64,000 nucleotides of DNA from assembly GCF_000156395.1 (NCBI RefSeq), contig NZ_GG703819.1, positions 650,376 through 714,375 on the forward strand, given 5' to 3'. Under the pieces are notes generated by a model, which did not search any database, had not been told where the DNA came from, and was given only the letters and a program-made list of their open reading frames with translations. Made by a program: the position numbers and the translations under genes. This DNA is from Providencia rustigianii DSM 4541. GTDB lineage: Bacteria > Pseudomonadota > Gammaproteobacteria > Enterobacterales > Enterobacteriaceae. Shown here piece after piece: positions 27,994 to 38,370 of the stretch (the stretch's first letter is position 1; every line of letters begins with the position of its first letter).

Positions 27994-28887
27994 TTATTTA
28001 GGTGTGTACCACACATAATCAGCATGTAAATGGTCAATTTCCTCTCCCTCTTCAGAAATAATCAATACCTTCAAAGGCTCATTAGGCGCTAAATCTTGCA
28101 CATGCAGAGGGACACCAATAGCCCTTGTGGCATGATATCCACCAGCAAATAAGAGCGCAGGTTCAGGTGCATTTAATAAACTTTGCGCCATGGCTCTATC
28201 ACGTAATTGCTGGATCACTTTCATTTTATTAGCTTGGTCATCATCGACTTCTCCCCCATGGGAGCGTTTAATGGTGGCAAGGATCAGTTCTTGGACAATT
28301 GGCTGAGTTGAATGATTACCACTGAGTGTTGGTGGATTATTGTACGCTGTCTTAATTTCATCTGGGTTGAGGTTTGCCGCTAAGACAGGATAAGGCTGGG
28401 TGAGCAAATATTTAACTAACTCTCCGTATTGCTCCCATGGCCAACCACTATTCCAATGTAATACTTCTTGTAATTTTTCATCTCGAATATATGGGTTACC
28501 CTGCATCTGCTTTTGTACATTGCTCACTTTTGCTTGTTGATTTGGAGTGAACATCTCTAACAATACCGCACCTTGAGGGCGAACCTTGGGTAACTCTTGA
28601 GCAAGCCATTGTTCTATGTGGTGATGGTGAATATTGTCGTGTTTCTCACCAACCACGACCCGAGATGATTCGGCAAGTTGCTGTATCAGTTGCTGAGGTG
28701 TTATTGGCTGCCCTGATGCTAAATCAATAATTTTACCCGTCTGAGTCAGTTCCGGAGCCAATTGAAATGCAGATTTTGGTTTAGCCGCTGTACATCCTAG
28801 CTGTGTGAAACTGAAAAGAAGTAACATTCCCAAGCCAAGAAATGAAGACTTTTTACTGAATAAATTCAAAGAACTTGCTGATATCAT
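27994..28887 (-). CDS. ChaN family heme-binding lipoprotein
   Basis: A 297-residue lipoprotein. The lipobox FTQLGC puts the lipidated Cys near residue 32. The ChaN core is present: VVGEKHDNIHHHH, LLEMFTPNQQ, WNSGWPWEQYG and FAGGYHATRAIGVPLH. Campylobacter ChaN is a lipoprotein that binds two hemes, and relatives occur beside iron-regulated receptors. The start used here has GGAAAAG upstream; longer starts would read through the promoter and Fur box. It is the first gene of the iron locus, 137 bases upstream of tonB. Confidence 0.85.
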   Translation of the reverse strand: MISASSLNLFSKKSSFLGLGMLLLFSFTQLGCTAAKPKSAFQLAPELTQTGKIIDLASGQPITPQQLIQQLAESSRVVVGEKHDNIHHHHIEQWLAQELPKVRPQGAVLLEMFTPNQQAKVSNVQKQMQGNPYIRDEKLQEVLHWNSGWPWEQYGELVKYLLTQPYPVLAANLNPDEIKTAYNNPPTLSGNHSTQPIVQELILATIKRSHGGEVDDDQANKMKVIQQLRDRAMAQSLLNAPEPALLFAGGYHATRAIGVPLHVQDLAPNEPLKVLIISEEGEEIDHLHADYVWYTPK

Positions 28888-28929
28888 TATCTTTTCCATA
28901 TTTTTAATTTTGAAGTCATTAAAAATACA

Positions 28930-28948
28930 GATAATGAGAATCATTTTC
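28930..28948. promoter_or_regulatory. Fur box upstream of the ChaN gene
   Basis: GATAATGAGAATCATTTTC matches the Fur consensus GATAATGATAATCATTATC at 17 of 19 positions and lies 43 bases before the ChaN start. It implies iron repression of this locus. Confidence 0.88.
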
Positions 28949-28952
28949 AAAT

Positions 28953-28984
28953 AAAAAAGACTCCCATTACGAATAATGGAAGCC
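28953..28984 (-). terminator. Intrinsic terminator of maeB
   Basis: Minus-strand stem GGCTTCCATTA / TAATGGGAGTC (with mismatches) followed by TTTTTT. It abuts the Fur box. Confidence 0.85.
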
Positions 28985-29015
28985 TTTATATTATGATTTG
29001 ATTATTAATCAATCA

Positions 29016-31301
29016 TTAAAGTGGATTTGTTTGCGCCTCAATTGCCGCTAACGCAACCATGTTAACTATACGACGAACAGAAGCGATTGGAGTCAGAATA
29101 TGAACAGGTTTTGAAACACCCATAAGTACTGGACCAACCGTCACACCATCAGAGCTGGTGACTCGCAATAAGTTATAGCTAATACGTGCAGCTTCCATAT
29201 TTGGCATGATCAACAAGTTTGCCGAACCTTTCAGTGGGCTATCAGGCATCACATCTTTACGGATTGATTCAATCAATGCCGCATCCGCATGCATTTCACC
29301 ATCAATTTCTAGATTAGGCTCACGAGCCTTCACTAACGCTAAAGTATCACGCATTTTTTGTGCTGAGCTGCAATCGGAAGAGCCAAAGCTAGAACGAGAT
29401 AGTAATGCGACTTTTGGTTCGATACCAAAACGACGAACAGTATCAGCAGCCATAATCGTGATTTCAGCTAACTCTTCTGGCGTTGGATCTTCATTCACAT
29501 ACGTATCGGCAATAAATGTATTTCCGGTTGGTAATAACAGCGCATTCATTGCCCCTGCCGCATGTACACCCTCGCGGAAACCGAACAAGTCTTTGACGAT
29601 ATTATAGTGCTCACTATAGCTGCCGACAGAGCCACAGATCATACCATCCGCTTCACCGCGCAGTACCATGATCCCACCGATAATGGTTGGATTACCAATG
29701 ACGGCACGACGAGCCATTTCTTGAGATACGCCACGGCGCTTCATCACTTGGTAATACTCTTGCCAATACTCTTTGAAACGTGGGTCATTTTCGTTATTGA
29801 CGACTTCAAAGTCTTTTCCTAACTCAATGTGTAAGCCCAGTTTCTGAATACGCATTTCGATAACGCTTGGACGACCAATCAAAATTGGGAATGCTAAACC
29901 GAGAGAAACTAATTCTTGAGTCGCATGCAGTACGCGCTCTTCTTCCCCTTCGGCTAATACAATGCGTTTCACTTCTTTTTTTGCTTGGGAGAAGATTGGC
30001 TTCATGAATAAGTTTGTTTTATGAACAAACTGGTTCAGTTTTTCTACATAAGCATCTAAATCTGCGATTGGGCGTGTTGCCACACCTGAATCCATTGCCG
30101 CTTTCGCAACAGCAGGGGCAATTTTAACAATTAGGCGAGGGTCAAACGGCTTAGGAATAATATATTCAGGACCAAAGAATAGGTCTTGGTTACCGTAAGC
30201 GGAAGCAACTTCTTCACTTTGCTCTGCAAGTGCTAAATCAGCGATCGCGTAGACACACGCTAGCTTCATCTCCTCGTTAATCGTTGTTGCGCCGACATCT
30301 AACGCACCGCGGAAAATGAATGGGAAGCACAGCACGTTATTCACTTGGTTTGGATAATCTGAACGACCGGTACAAATTATCGCGTCTGGACGCACTTCTT
30401 TTGCTAACGGCGGTAATATTTCTGGTTCTGGGTTCGCTAAAGCTAAAATTAATGGATCTTTCGCCATGGTTTTCACCATTTCTGGCGTTAAAAGGCGAGG
30501 TCCCGAGCAACCAAGGAAAATATCAGCATCAGGGATCGCATCCGCTAATGTACGTTGGCCATTATCGTCAATCGCATAAGCCGCTTTTGTCGCATCCATT
30601 TTTTCATCGCGACCTTTGTAAATAACCCCTTTGGAGTCACATACCGTGATATTTTCGCGTTTCAGACCTAATGCAACTAATAAATTCATGCAAGCAATTG
30701 AAGCTGCGCCTGCGCCTGATACCACTAAGCGCACATCGCCAATATCTTTTTTAACAATACGTAATCCGTTAATGACTGCGGCGGTACAAATAATTGCAGT
30801 GCCATGTTGGTCATCATGGAAAACGGGAATATTCATCCGCTCACGCAATTTTTGCTCAATATAAAAACACTCGGGTGCTTTTATATCTTCTAAGTTAATC
30901 CCGCCAAACGTTGGCTCAAGTGAAGCAATAATATCAATTAATTTGTCAGGGTCAGTTTCATCAACTTCGATATCGAAAACATCAATGCCAGAGAACTTTT
31001 TAAACAATACCCCTTTTCCTTCCATGACCGGCTTACCAGCCAAGGCACCGATATTCCCTAAACCAAGAACAGCCGTTCCATTGGAGATAACCCCTACAAG
31101 GTTACCTTTCGCTGTATAACGGTATGCTTTCAGTGGATCTTCCGCTATTTCAAGGCAAGGCACAGCAACACCCGGTGAATAAGCGAGTGCGAGATCGCGC
31201 TGAGTGGTTAAAGGTTTAGTGGGGACTACAGTAATTTTCCCAGGATGTGGAAACTCATGAAAATCGAGAGCACTTTGTTTTAACTTATCATCCATCATCA
31301 A
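29016..31301 (-). CDS. maeB: NADP-dependent malic enzyme
   Basis: A 761-residue two-domain protein. The N-terminal malic-enzyme domain (about 1-425) decarboxylates malate to pyruvate with NADP+; the motifs YSPGVAVPCLE and DVFDIEVDETDPDK are conserved. The C-terminal part (about 430-761) resembles phosphotransacetylase and acts in regulation, as in E. coli MaeB (759 aa). Sequence identity to E. coli is high throughout. The initial Met-Met-Met leaves the start uncertain by one or two codons. Divergent from the narP-like gene. Confidence 0.97.
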   Translation of the reverse strand: MMMDDKLKQSALDFHEFPHPGKITVVPTKPLTTQRDLALAYSPGVAVPCLEIAEDPLKAYRYTAKGNLVGVISNGTAVLGLGNIGALAGKPVMEGKGVLFKKFSGIDVFDIEVDETDPDKLIDIIASLEPTFGGINLEDIKAPECFYIEQKLRERMNIPVFHDDQHGTAIICTAAVINGLRIVKKDIGDVRLVVSGAGAASIACMNLLVALGLKRENITVCDSKGVIYKGRDEKMDATKAAYAIDDNGQRTLADAIPDADIFLGCSGPRLLTPEMVKTMAKDPLILALANPEPEILPPLAKEVRPDAIICTGRSDYPNQVNNVLCFPFIFRGALDVGATTINEEMKLACVYAIADLALAEQSEEVASAYGNQDLFFGPEYIIPKPFDPRLIVKIAPAVAKAAMDSGVATRPIADLDAYVEKLNQFVHKTNLFMKPIFSQAKKEVKRIVLAEGEEERVLHATQELVSLGLAFPILIGRPSVIEMRIQKLGLHIELGKDFEVVNNENDPRFKEYWQEYYQVMKRRGVSQEMARRAVIGNPTIIGGIMVLRGEADGMICGSVGSYSEHYNIVKDLFGFREGVHAAGAMNALLLPTGNTFIADTYVNEDPTPEELAEITIMAADTVRRFGIEPKVALLSRSSFGSSDCSSAQKMRDTLALVKAREPNLEIDGEMHADAALIESIRKDVMPDSPLKGSANLLIMPNMEAARISYNLLRVTSSDGVTVGPVLMGVSKPVHILTPIASVRRIVNMVALAAIEAQTNPL

Positions 31302-31746
31302 GTCCTTTCAAAATTGGTAAGGTAACAGCCATCACAGTATAAACACATCTTGTTAGCAAATCATGATCATGCCTATGATTTCCAGAAAAATCTCTCAATT
31401 ACAATGAACTCTATACACTTTTCTTAAAAAATTTAAAGTGAAAATCCTATACGGATGCTGGAATGTTATTAATATTTATTAATAGCATTCCTAAAAGGCA
31501 ATTTATTTTTCTACATCTTAGTTATTATTCTTTCGAAATTAATGTATTATTAAAACGCTCTAAACATCCATTAATCATTAAAAATACTTGAACTTATAAA
31601 ATCCATTCATTTATTTATGATAATACAAAAATAATTAACATCTGAATTAAGACTTTAGAAACTCATAGAATTTAAATTAATTGAATTTAAACCAGATTAA
31701 CAATTGTTAATCTAAAAAATATCAAGACATAAAAAAGGAACCCTCT
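31302..31746. other. Divergent promoter region of maeB and the narP-like gene
   Basis: About 445 very AT-rich bases. No ORF with an SD and no RNA family is recognised. An AAAAAGGA SD precedes the regulator's ATG. Confidence 0.4.
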
Positions 31747-32367
31747 ATGTCTAATCACACCGTTATGATCATTGATGAACACCCTATAATTAGGTTTGGA
31801 CTATCCCAACTGATAAATACTGCAACTGATTTTCACGTCACTGATGAAGTCTGTAATTGTAAAGAAGCCTTAAATATAGCCACTACAAAACAGCCTAAAA
31901 TGATTCTGATAGATACCATAATCCATGGTAATAAAACCTTTGAAACAATTAGGTTACTACGCAAGCATTGCACTAGCAGTTATCTATTAGTCTTGTCTCT
32001 GTCTACCATGAAAACCGATATTTACTCCGCAATAGACGCCGGTGCTCAAGGCTATTTATTAAAAAATAGTGAACTCGACATGCTGATTAATAGTATGAAA
32101 AAAGCCATCGAAGGGCATCACGTCTTTAGTGAAAAAGTATATCAACATTTAATTACTCGACATCAATCAAAAGATCCACTCTCAACATTAACTCGAAGAG
32201 AATGTGAAATATTACACGAGATGGCTGCTGGATTAAAAAACAGAGAAATCTCTCAGCTACTTTTTATTTCAGAGGAAACAGTCAAAGTCCATATTCGAAA
32301 TGTTTTAAAAAAATTACGTGTTCGTTCAAGGTTAGAGGCTAGCTTAATATACATGCGATCAAAATAA
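31747..32367 (+). CDS. NarL/NarP-family response regulator, orphan
   Basis: A 206-residue two-component regulator. The receiver domain (1-120) has acidic residues Asp10/Glu11, phosphoacceptor Asp56 and Lys in GYLLKNSE. The LuxR-type helix-turn-helix (about 143-203) reads TLTRRECEILHEMAAGLKNREISQLLFISEETVKVHIRN. Similarity is greatest to NarP (FSEKV, LHE-A-GL, KVHIRN-L-KL-VRSR). No histidine kinase is adjacent. If it is NarP it would act on anaerobic nitrate/nitrite genes. Sequence is somewhat diverged, so the gene name is withheld. Confidence 0.82.
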   Translation: MSNHTVMIIDEHPIIRFGLSQLINTATDFHVTDEVCNCKEALNIATTKQPKMILIDTIIHGNKTFETIRLLRKHCTSSYLLVLSLSTMKTDIYSAIDAGAQGYLLKNSELDMLINSMKKAIEGHHVFSEKVYQHLITRHQSKDPLSTLTRRECEILHEMAAGLKNREISQLLFISEETVKVHIRNVLKKLRVRSRLEASLIYMRSK

Positions 32368-32571
32368 TTATATTAAATAATATATTTTTTAATATAATCG
32401 CCATTAATAATATTTAATCATCCATATAGTATTATGAATATTAACGTCTCAATATTAATTATTATATCAATTAGTTTTTTAATTAATCTTTTCTATTCAA
32501 AGGGGTAGACCATATTTGTATTTTCCAGCATTATGTATGGCACACATTGTTAGCCATCAGAGGAAAATGAC

Positions 32572-32943
32572 ATGTCCAACACCCCTGTTTCTCCTTATGT
32601 TATGTACGGGATTAAAAACTGCGATACCATAAAAAAAGCCCGTCGCTATCTAGAAGATAACGGTATTCATTACCAATTTCATGACTATCGTGTTGATGGC
32701 ATCAGTGATGAACTGCTTTCCACCTTTTTACAGCATATTGACTGGGATATATTAGTCAATAAAAGAGGCACTACGTGGCGTAAACTGAGTGATACTGAAA
32801 AAAATGCGGTTGTTGATGCAGCTAGCGCAAAAAAAGTGTTACTGGCAGAACCAGCGATGATCAAACGTCCAATCTTAATATCCGCAGATAACCGCTATTT
32901 AGTGGGATTTTCTGTCGATGATTATCAAAAATTCACACAATAG
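32572..32943 (+). CDS. yffB: ArsC/Spx family protein YffB
   Basis: A 123-residue thioredoxin-fold protein of the ArsC family with the single active-site Cys17 in [16 protein letters not shown]. It aligns with E. coli YffB (118 aa), whose gene also precedes dapE. True arsenate reductase activity is not shown for this branch; glutathione-dependent thiol chemistry has been proposed. SD AGAGGA precedes the ATG; 11 bases separate it from dapE. Confidence 0.9.
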   Translation: MSNTPVSPYVMYGIKNCDTIKKARRYLEDNGIHYQFHDYRVDGISDELLSTFLQHIDWDILVNKRGTTWRKLSDTEKNAVVDAASAKKVLLAEPAMIKRPILISADNRYLVGFSVDDYQKFTQ

Positions 32944-32954
32944 AAGGTGATAGA

Positions 32955-34085
32955 ATGGATTGCCCTGTTATTCAACTTGCCAAAGAATTAATTTCTCGCC
33001 CATCTATCAGTCCTGATGATCAAGGTTGCCAAGACTTATTAATAGAACGCTTAAATAACGTCGGGTTTATTGTTGAAAAAATGCCATTTGGCGATACGCT
33101 TAATTTTTGGGCTTATCGTGGTCAAGATGGAAAAACATTAGCATTTGCAGGCCACACTGATGTCGTACCTGCCGGAGACCCCAACAAATGGAAGACAGAA
33201 CCATTTACTCCGGTCATTATCAATCAACATCTTCATGGCCGTGGCGCAGCCGATATGAAAGGTTCAATTGCTGCCATGGTCGTTGCTGCTGAACGTTTTG
33301 TTGCAAAACATCCTAATCATACCGGGCGCCTTGCATTTTTAATTACATCAGATGAAGAAGCCAAAGCAACTCACGGTACAGTCAAAGTTGTGGAAGCCTT
33401 AATGGCACGTCATGAACCTGTCGATTACTGCTTAGTGGGTGAACCATCAAGTCAATCTGCACTTGGGGATATAGTTAAAAATGGACGCCGTGGTTCCATA
33501 ACAGCCAATTTAACCATTATTGGAATACAGGGGCACGTTGCCTATCCACATCTTGCCGATAACCCTGTGCATAGAGCAACTCACTTTTTACAAGAATTAG
33601 TCACCACAACGTGGGATGAAGGTAACCAATATTTCCCAGCCACGAGCATGCAGATTGCAAATATTCAGGCAGGCACTGGGGCGAATAATGTGATCCCTGG
33701 TGAACTTAACGTTCAATTTAATTTTCGTTTCAGTACTGAACTTACAGATACCATCATTAAAGAACGCGTTACCGAAATGCTCGACCGTCATGGGTTGAAT
33801 TACCATTTAGACTGGGTCTTATCTGGGCAGCCATTCTTAACCGGTGAAAGTAAATTGGTCAGTGCCACTGTACAAGCGATTCAAGAATTGACGGGGCGCA
33901 CCACATCACTGTCCACCAGTGGTGGAACCTCCGATGGTCGCTTTATTGCCCAGATGGGAACGCACGTTATTGAACTAGGCCCACTAAATGCCACTATCCA
34001 TAAAGTGGATGAGTGTGTCAGTGTTGATGACCTACAAAAATTAGCACTGATTTATGAACGCATCATGGAGTTACTGATCTTATGA
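32955..34085 (+). CDS. dapE: Succinyl-diaminopimelate desuccinylase
   Basis: A 376-residue zinc enzyme of the M20 fold that makes LL-diaminopimelate for lysine and peptidoglycan. The metal-site residues are visible: His67 and Asp69 in FAGHTDVVP, Asp100 in GAADMKG, Glu134/Glu135 in SDEEA, and the C-terminal NATIHKVDE histidine. Length matches E. coli (375). It sits between yffB and the M15 peptidase; its stop overlaps the next start (ATGA). Confidence 0.97.
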   Translation: MDCPVIQLAKELISRPSISPDDQGCQDLLIERLNNVGFIVEKMPFGDTLNFWAYRGQDGKTLAFAGHTDVVPAGDPNKWKTEPFTPVIINQHLHGRGAADMKGSIAAMVVAAERFVAKHPNHTGRLAFLITSDEEAKATHGTVKVVEALMARHEPVDYCLVGEPSSQSALGDIVKNGRRGSITANLTIIGIQGHVAYPHLADNPVHRATHFLQELVTTTWDEGNQYFPATSMQIANIQAGTGANNVIPGELNVQFNFRFSTELTDTIIKERVTEMLDRHGLNYHLDWVLSGQPFLTGESKLVSATVQAIQELTGRTTSLSTSGGTSDGRFIAQMGTHVIELGPLNATIHKVDECVSVDDLQKLALIYERIMELLIL

Positions 34086-34750
34086 TCACAATCGACATGC
34101 TCACAGGCCGTTGCACCGACCATTTAGTGACATTAGGTGGTAATCACAAGTTACAATTTAATGCGACTAAAGCCTTTCTAGCCATGCAACAAGCGGCTGC
34201 AAGAGCGGGTTTTAAATTACAGTCAGCAAGCGCATTTCGAGATTTCTCCCGTCAACAGTTAATTTGGAATGAGAAATTCACAGGTAAGCGCCCTGTTCTT
34301 GATGCCCATAGTCAACCTTTAGATATTTCCACTCTGACTGAAGGTGAGCGCTGTGAAGCTATTTTACATTGGTCAGCTTTACCGGGAGCAAGCCGCCATC
34401 ATTGGGGAACCGAAATTGATGTTTATGACCCTTTGCGTATTCCAGCAGGGCAAACACTGCAATTAGAGCCTTGGGAATACGAAGCTGGCGGTTATTTAGC
34501 AGAACTCAATGAGTGGCTGAGTGAAAATATGGCAACCTTTGATTTTTATCGCCCTTTTACCGCGAAAGATGGCGGAGTGGCTTACGAACCTTGGCATATT
34601 AGTTACTGGCCTTTATCGCATCAGGCAGAGCAGTTGTTAACACCTGAAGTAATTAGACAAGTGCTTATCGAAGAGGATATTTATGGAAAAAGCTGGTTAT
34701 TAGCTAATTTAGACTCTGTTTTTAACCGCTATATAAAAATTCCTGAATAA
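34082..34750 (+). CDS. M15 family D-Ala-D-Ala carboxypeptidase-like protein (no signal peptide)
   Basis: A 222-residue VanY/LdcB-like zinc peptidase. The M15 motif SxHxxGxxxD is complete (Ser104, His106, Gly109, Asp113) and the second site is Glu169-Pro-Trp-His172. Relatives trim D-alanine from peptidoglycan stems. There is no signal peptide or membrane segment, so the protein seems cytoplasmic. Coupling to dapE by a four-base overlap hints at a role in recycling of peptidoglycan-derived peptides; that is inference. A strong hairpin follows the stop. Confidence 0.85.
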   Translation: MITIDMLTGRCTDHLVTLGGNHKLQFNATKAFLAMQQAAARAGFKLQSASAFRDFSRQQLIWNEKFTGKRPVLDAHSQPLDISTLTEGERCEAILHWSALPGASRHHWGTEIDVYDPLRIPAGQTLQLEPWEYEAGGYLAELNEWLSENMATFDFYRPFTAKDGGVAYEPWHISYWPLSHQAEQLLTPEVIRQVLIEEDIYGKSWLLANLDSVFNRYIKIPE

Positions 34751-34760
34751 ACCTGTTTTC

Positions 34761-34796
34761 ATTTCACTCAGCGTTATGCTGCTGAGTGAAATTTAA
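34761..34796. terminator. Bidirectional terminator after the M15 gene
   Basis: A 12-bp perfect stem ATTTCACTCAGC / GCTGAGTGAAAT lies between two convergent genes. Confidence 0.8.
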
Positions 34797-34801
34797 TTCC
34801 G

Positions 34802-35200
34802 TCACGGTGCGGTTTTATCCTGATCTGACGAGGGAACATCAACCACTGGTAACCGGTACATAAAGATCAGTAACCAACACATTCCTATAAATAATCCAAT
34901 CTTTAGCCACCAAAACCCGACGACCCAAATTGAAAATGTAAAAGTTATCGTGATCAATGCCATCGCTTTCGGTTTTACACCTTTAGGTAAAGCGCGATAG
35001 GTTTGCCAATGACGTAAATAACCACCAAACCATGAGCGATATAGTAGCCAATTATGAAATCGTGGTGAAGAACGCGAAAAGCACCATGCCGCTAACAATA
35101 AAAAACAGGTTGTTGGCATGACGGGTAAAATAACTCCCAAAAAAGCCAAACCGACAGCAAGCCATCCTACGGTAATGAATATGATTTTTTTTATATTCAT
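34802..35200 (-). CDS. ybaN: YbaN family inner-membrane protein (DUF454)
   Basis: A 132-residue membrane protein with two to four hydrophobic segments and the DUF454 block VILPVMPTTCFLLLAAWCFSRSSPRFHNWLLYRSWFGGYLRHW, which is close to E. coli YbaN. I started at MNIKKII, with GGGAGAG upstream; the longest ORF adds 17 residues that break the usual N-terminus. Function unknown. In E. coli ybaN lies elsewhere (beside priC/apt), so gene order differs here. Confidence 0.9.
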   Translation of the reverse strand: MNIKKIIFITVGWLAVGLAFLGVILPVMPTTCFLLLAAWCFSRSSPRFHNWLLYRSWFGGYLRHWQTYRALPKGVKPKAMALITITFTFSIWVVGFWWLKIGLFIGMCWLLIFMYRLPVVDVPSSDQDKTAP

Positions 35201-35312
35201 CCCAGCTCTCCCGTAAAAACACAAAACATGGTTAAATGGCTCCACTAACATTATTGTAAACTCACCTTTCGGCTGTTCTACACAGTATTATGATTAATAT
35301 AAGAAGGCAAAT

Positions 35313-35507
35313 ATGCAATGGCTCGCAGATTACTGGTGGATCATTTTACTTTTACTCGTCGGTATTATCTGGAATTCAGTAAAAGAAATGATGCGACTAG
35401 ATCCTAAAAAATATTTAGAAGACAAACCTGAAATTCCACCTCACCAAGACAATAACCACTTGTGGGATGATGAGGATGAGGACTGGCCTAAAGACAAAAA
35501 GCGTTAA
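35313..35507 (+). CDS. ypfN: YpfN family membrane protein (UPF0370)
   Basis: A 64-residue protein with one N-terminal membrane helix ([15 protein letters not shown]) and an acidic tail ([14 protein letters not shown]). It aligns with E. coli YpfN, which is also located near dapE. Function unknown. Its last 20 bases overlap the 3' end of tmcA on the opposite strand. Confidence 0.9.
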   Translation: MQWLADYWWIILLLLVGIIWNSVKEMMRLDPKKYLEDKPEIPPHQDNNHLWDDEDEDWPKDKKR

Positions 35508-37527
35508 CTTTCTGCTTAAGAGCTTGAAGCTGATCAGGTTGATATTCTGCCAGCCACTGCCCAACTTCTGCTCTTGCTTGCTTTAACCATTGCTTTTGCC
35601 CTGTCAGTTTTAATGTTTGAACAATCTGTTCAATTGATAAACCTTGTATAAAATGAAGACTCAGAACAGAAGTCGATAGTGCATGTTGCTGCCCCTGAAG
35701 CCATTTTAAATATCGCTGTATCGCCGCTGAACTCGCGGAAACAGAACGGTGATAGTCACTAAAACCTATCAATTCTAGCCAATCTTCCTCTATTAAGCGT
35801 TGGTCAGCGGATATTTTCAGACTAAATTCATTCAAATCAGTGCGCCAGAAATTATCTCTTTGCAATAAATACTGCCCTTTATTGCAAAGTTCACCAGCAA
35901 CTGCGGATAAAGGCAGTACCGCCATTGCAGTAAAACAGCCACTACTAGCTTCAATATGGCTACCAATACGCACCAGATGGAAACCCGCAGATTGCCAAAA
36001 TGCCAGTAATTCTGGCGTTAAACCAAAGCTAACCGACAAGAAATCTACCCCATCAGCATTTGCCTGCTCAATCTGTTGCTGAAGTAATTGGTACCCGATT
36101 TTCTTACGACGATATAAAGATGCTACTGCGATACGCATAACCCGCCGAGAAATTAGTTGTGGCGCAGTAGGAAAATAACTATGAGCCGCAAGTGATTGAG
36201 CGACTAAGTTACCTCGAGGTCGACGCTGCCCAGCCCAAATTTGCCAACTCAATGACGTATCTAATCCGCCCTCATCCACCATCCACAGTGCGCCTATATG
36301 AGCTTGCTGCTGCCCATTTTGCACACTCGCAATGGCAAAGTGTTGCTGTTGAGCATCCAATAAACGCCGTAGATCTAACGGGGATGTTCGGTAATGAGCT
36401 CCAGTCAGTAATCCGTAAAACCCTTGAAGCTGATTTAGATTATGAGTGAGTTGCTGTTGATTAATAGAATAGACTCTCACCGGAGCATCAACCCAAGGAA
36501 TTGGCGTTGGCTCGCAAAGTAACAAACCTTGATTAATCACATTTTCTAGAGGGTCATGGGGTGCAAAGCGGATTGGTTCACTCAATTCTAGTGAGGTAAA
36601 ATTATCTACGCTATCACAGAATTTCACCATAAAACCCCGCCCCGTACCTTCATAACCATCAACCGTGGTTGTCATTAACACTCGAGGAAAATAAGTAATG
36701 AGCTGGCGCAATATATGAGTTGGGATCGTAGCGGCTTCATCAATAATTAGCCAGTCTGCATCAATAGGCTGACCTGATTGGCAATATTTTAATAGTGCGT
36801 CAGGCGCCCAAAAATTTAAGGCTTTTTTAGCGAAAGATTCCAATGTGCCTATCGTCACTTTAGCTGGAGCACAGCACCAACACTCGCCTTGCCATTGATT
36901 TATCAGCATTCCAGCAACGGTCGATTTTCCTCTTCCTCGGGCAGCAATAATACCCCAAACGCCCTGTTGCGCAGATAATAATTGATGGAGTATTTGCTGT
37001 TGTTGAACTGTTGGTTCCCCCGTCGGAGGATGCCATTCTGGGCTATCAGGTAATGAACGATAGGAAAACCCAACATTTTGTTGGTAAAGCAGCACATCAG
37101 GGGACGATAATACTGTTCGTTGAAGATGGCGTACAAAATTCGGTGTTGGAATAATGCCTAATTGCTCATTCCAACGCAGGCTATCTGTATCATTTTTCTG
37201 AGCCCAATGCTGTTGAGCTGGCGTGCATAGCACCAATAAACTACCTGCTTTCAACGTTCCCGCAAGCATAGCAAGTGCTTCAGAATGTAACCCTGATCGG
37301 GCATCAAAAATGGCGTGAGTAAATTCTCGCCCCAACAGTAAATGTGCTTTTTCAGGTAAAATGCTGTCAGGTAAATCCGCAGATACACACAACCAGTCAC
37401 CACGTAATTGCTGTCTGAATTGTACCAGCTGTGATTCTACCCAATCACTTTCTCCTGACAGCACCAATAAACGGCGGTATCCGCTGCGTTGTAGTTGCTG
37501 AACAATTGCGTCTAATGGTATATCCAT
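35488..37527 (-). CDS. tmcA: tRNA(Met) cytidine acetyltransferase
   Basis: A 679-residue enzyme that makes N4-acetylcytidine at the wobble base of elongator tRNA-Met using acetyl-CoA and ATP/GTP. It has an N-terminal DUF1726 domain, a helicase-like domain with Walker [10 protein letters not shown] (about residue 200) and DEAATIP, and a GNAT domain ([22 protein letters not shown]). The ATG used lies seven bases after the yeaL stop; a TTG 21 bases upstream is an alternative. Length is near E. coli TmcA (671). In an operon behind yeaL. Confidence 0.95.
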   Translation of the reverse strand: MDIPLDAIVQQLQRSGYRRLLVLSGESDWVESQLVQFRQQLRGDWLCVSADLPDSILPEKAHLLLGREFTHAIFDARSGLHSEALAMLAGTLKAGSLLVLCTPAQQHWAQKNDTDSLRWNEQLGIIPTPNFVRHLQRTVLSSPDVLLYQQNVGFSYRSLPDSPEWHPPTGEPTVQQQQILHQLLSAQQGVWGIIAARGRGKSTVAGMLINQWQGECWCCAPAKVTIGTLESFAKKALNFWAPDALLKYCQSGQPIDADWLIIDEAATIPTHILRQLITYFPRVLMTTTVDGYEGTGRGFMVKFCDSVDNFTSLELSEPIRFAPHDPLENVINQGLLLCEPTPIPWVDAPVRVYSINQQQLTHNLNQLQGFYGLLTGAHYRTSPLDLRRLLDAQQQHFAIASVQNGQQQAHIGALWMVDEGGLDTSLSWQIWAGQRRPRGNLVAQSLAAHSYFPTAPQLISRRVMRIAVASLYRRKKIGYQLLQQQIEQANADGVDFLSVSFGLTPELLAFWQSAGFHLVRIGSHIEASSGCFTAMAVLPLSAVAGELCNKGQYLLQRDNFWRTDLNEFSLKISADQRLIEEDWLELIGFSDYHRSVSASSAAIQRYLKWLQGQQHALSTSVLSLHFIQGLSIEQIVQTLKLTGQKQWLKQARAEVGQWLAEYQPDQLQALKQKVNAFCL

Positions 37528-37534
37528 CGGTAAT

Positions 37535-37987
37535 CTATGACTTACCAATCAAGAGAGAGAGTATCCCTGCTGCGATCAATGGCCCAACAGGAACCCCACG
37601 AAATAGTGCAACACCAATAACCGTTCCTACCAATAAACCAGCTACTGTTGAGGGTTGATGTCCCATTAATGCCACACCTCGGCTACCTAGCCAAGAAACC
37701 GCTATACCGATGACAATCGCCAATAACGACTTCCAGTTTAAAAAGGAGTTAAAGACATCGTGAGCTGATATTTTGCCACTCGCAATCGGAGCCATGACAC
37801 CAATAGTTAAGATCAAAATCCCGATCGTTAGACCATATTTTTCAACCCATGGGAAAAAATGATTAAGCGGAGTGATCCGCACAACCAAGAGAAATAGCAT
37901 TGCGAGTGTCACTGTCATGTTATGGCTGATAATGCCCAGCCCCGCAAGAACCAATAAAATGATCAGTGTTGGGTCAACTTGACTCAT
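37535..37987 (-). CDS. yeaL: YeaL family inner-membrane protein (DUF441)
   Basis: A 150-residue membrane protein with four or five hydrophobic helices and the DUF441 features ([62 protein letters not shown]). E. coli YeaL is 148 aa. Function unknown. It is directly upstream of tmcA, almost touching, which is not the E. coli order. Confidence 0.9.
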   Translation of the reverse strand: MSQVDPTLIILLVLAGLGIISHNMTVTLAMLFLLVVRITPLNHFFPWVEKYGLTIGILILTIGVMAPIASGKISAHDVFNSFLNWKSLLAIVIGIAVSWLGSRGVALMGHQPSTVAGLLVGTVIGVALFRGVPVGPLIAAGILSLLIGKS

Positions 37988-38370
37988 GGGTACCCCTGTA
38001 AAATTAGTGCTCAGCTTTCACTCAGTACAAATAATGTAGATAGGACAAATTTGCTGTGTATGTTATTGATCTGATTTTAAAGAAGCAAATTTTACCAACT
38101 TAAATAGCAATATTTGCAGTTTATCCTAAAACTAACTTATTTTTATGCTTTAAATCACCCTGCACATAGCAACTTAAGTTAAATAATTAGGATATAGAAC
38201 ACTCTAGATTCTATTCATAGTGACCTTAACCATTTTTTTAGTCGATATTTTTCAAGCTATAGCTATTTAAGCTAAAAAGACTCGAAAAAAAATTACTCTC
38301 CAGACAGCCTTAATGCAATTCGTATAATAGATTATGGAAACCTATAAACCTATTAGCTAGGATTGCAGCT
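37988..38370. other. Intergenic region before the ECF transporter operon
   Basis: It carries the promoters of yeaL (left) and of the DUF296-ECF operon (right). A candidate rightward promoter is CAGACA (38301-38306), 16 bases, TATAAT (38323-38328), 43 bases before the DUF296 ATG. I looked for vitamin or metal riboswitch cores (TPP, cobalamin, FMN, preQ1) that would name the ECF substrate and did not find one. Confidence 0.45.

Noticed and set aside
34802..35251. Longer ORF starts for ybaN, guaA, guaB, speG, ppx, bepA and the ChaN gene
   Set aside because: The extra N-terminal residues break family alignment or signal peptides, and better SD spacing supports the internal starts.
37988..38370. 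Vitamin or metal riboswitch before the ECF operon
   Set aside because: Searched by eye for TPP, cobalamin, FMN, preQ1 and NiCo cores; none found.
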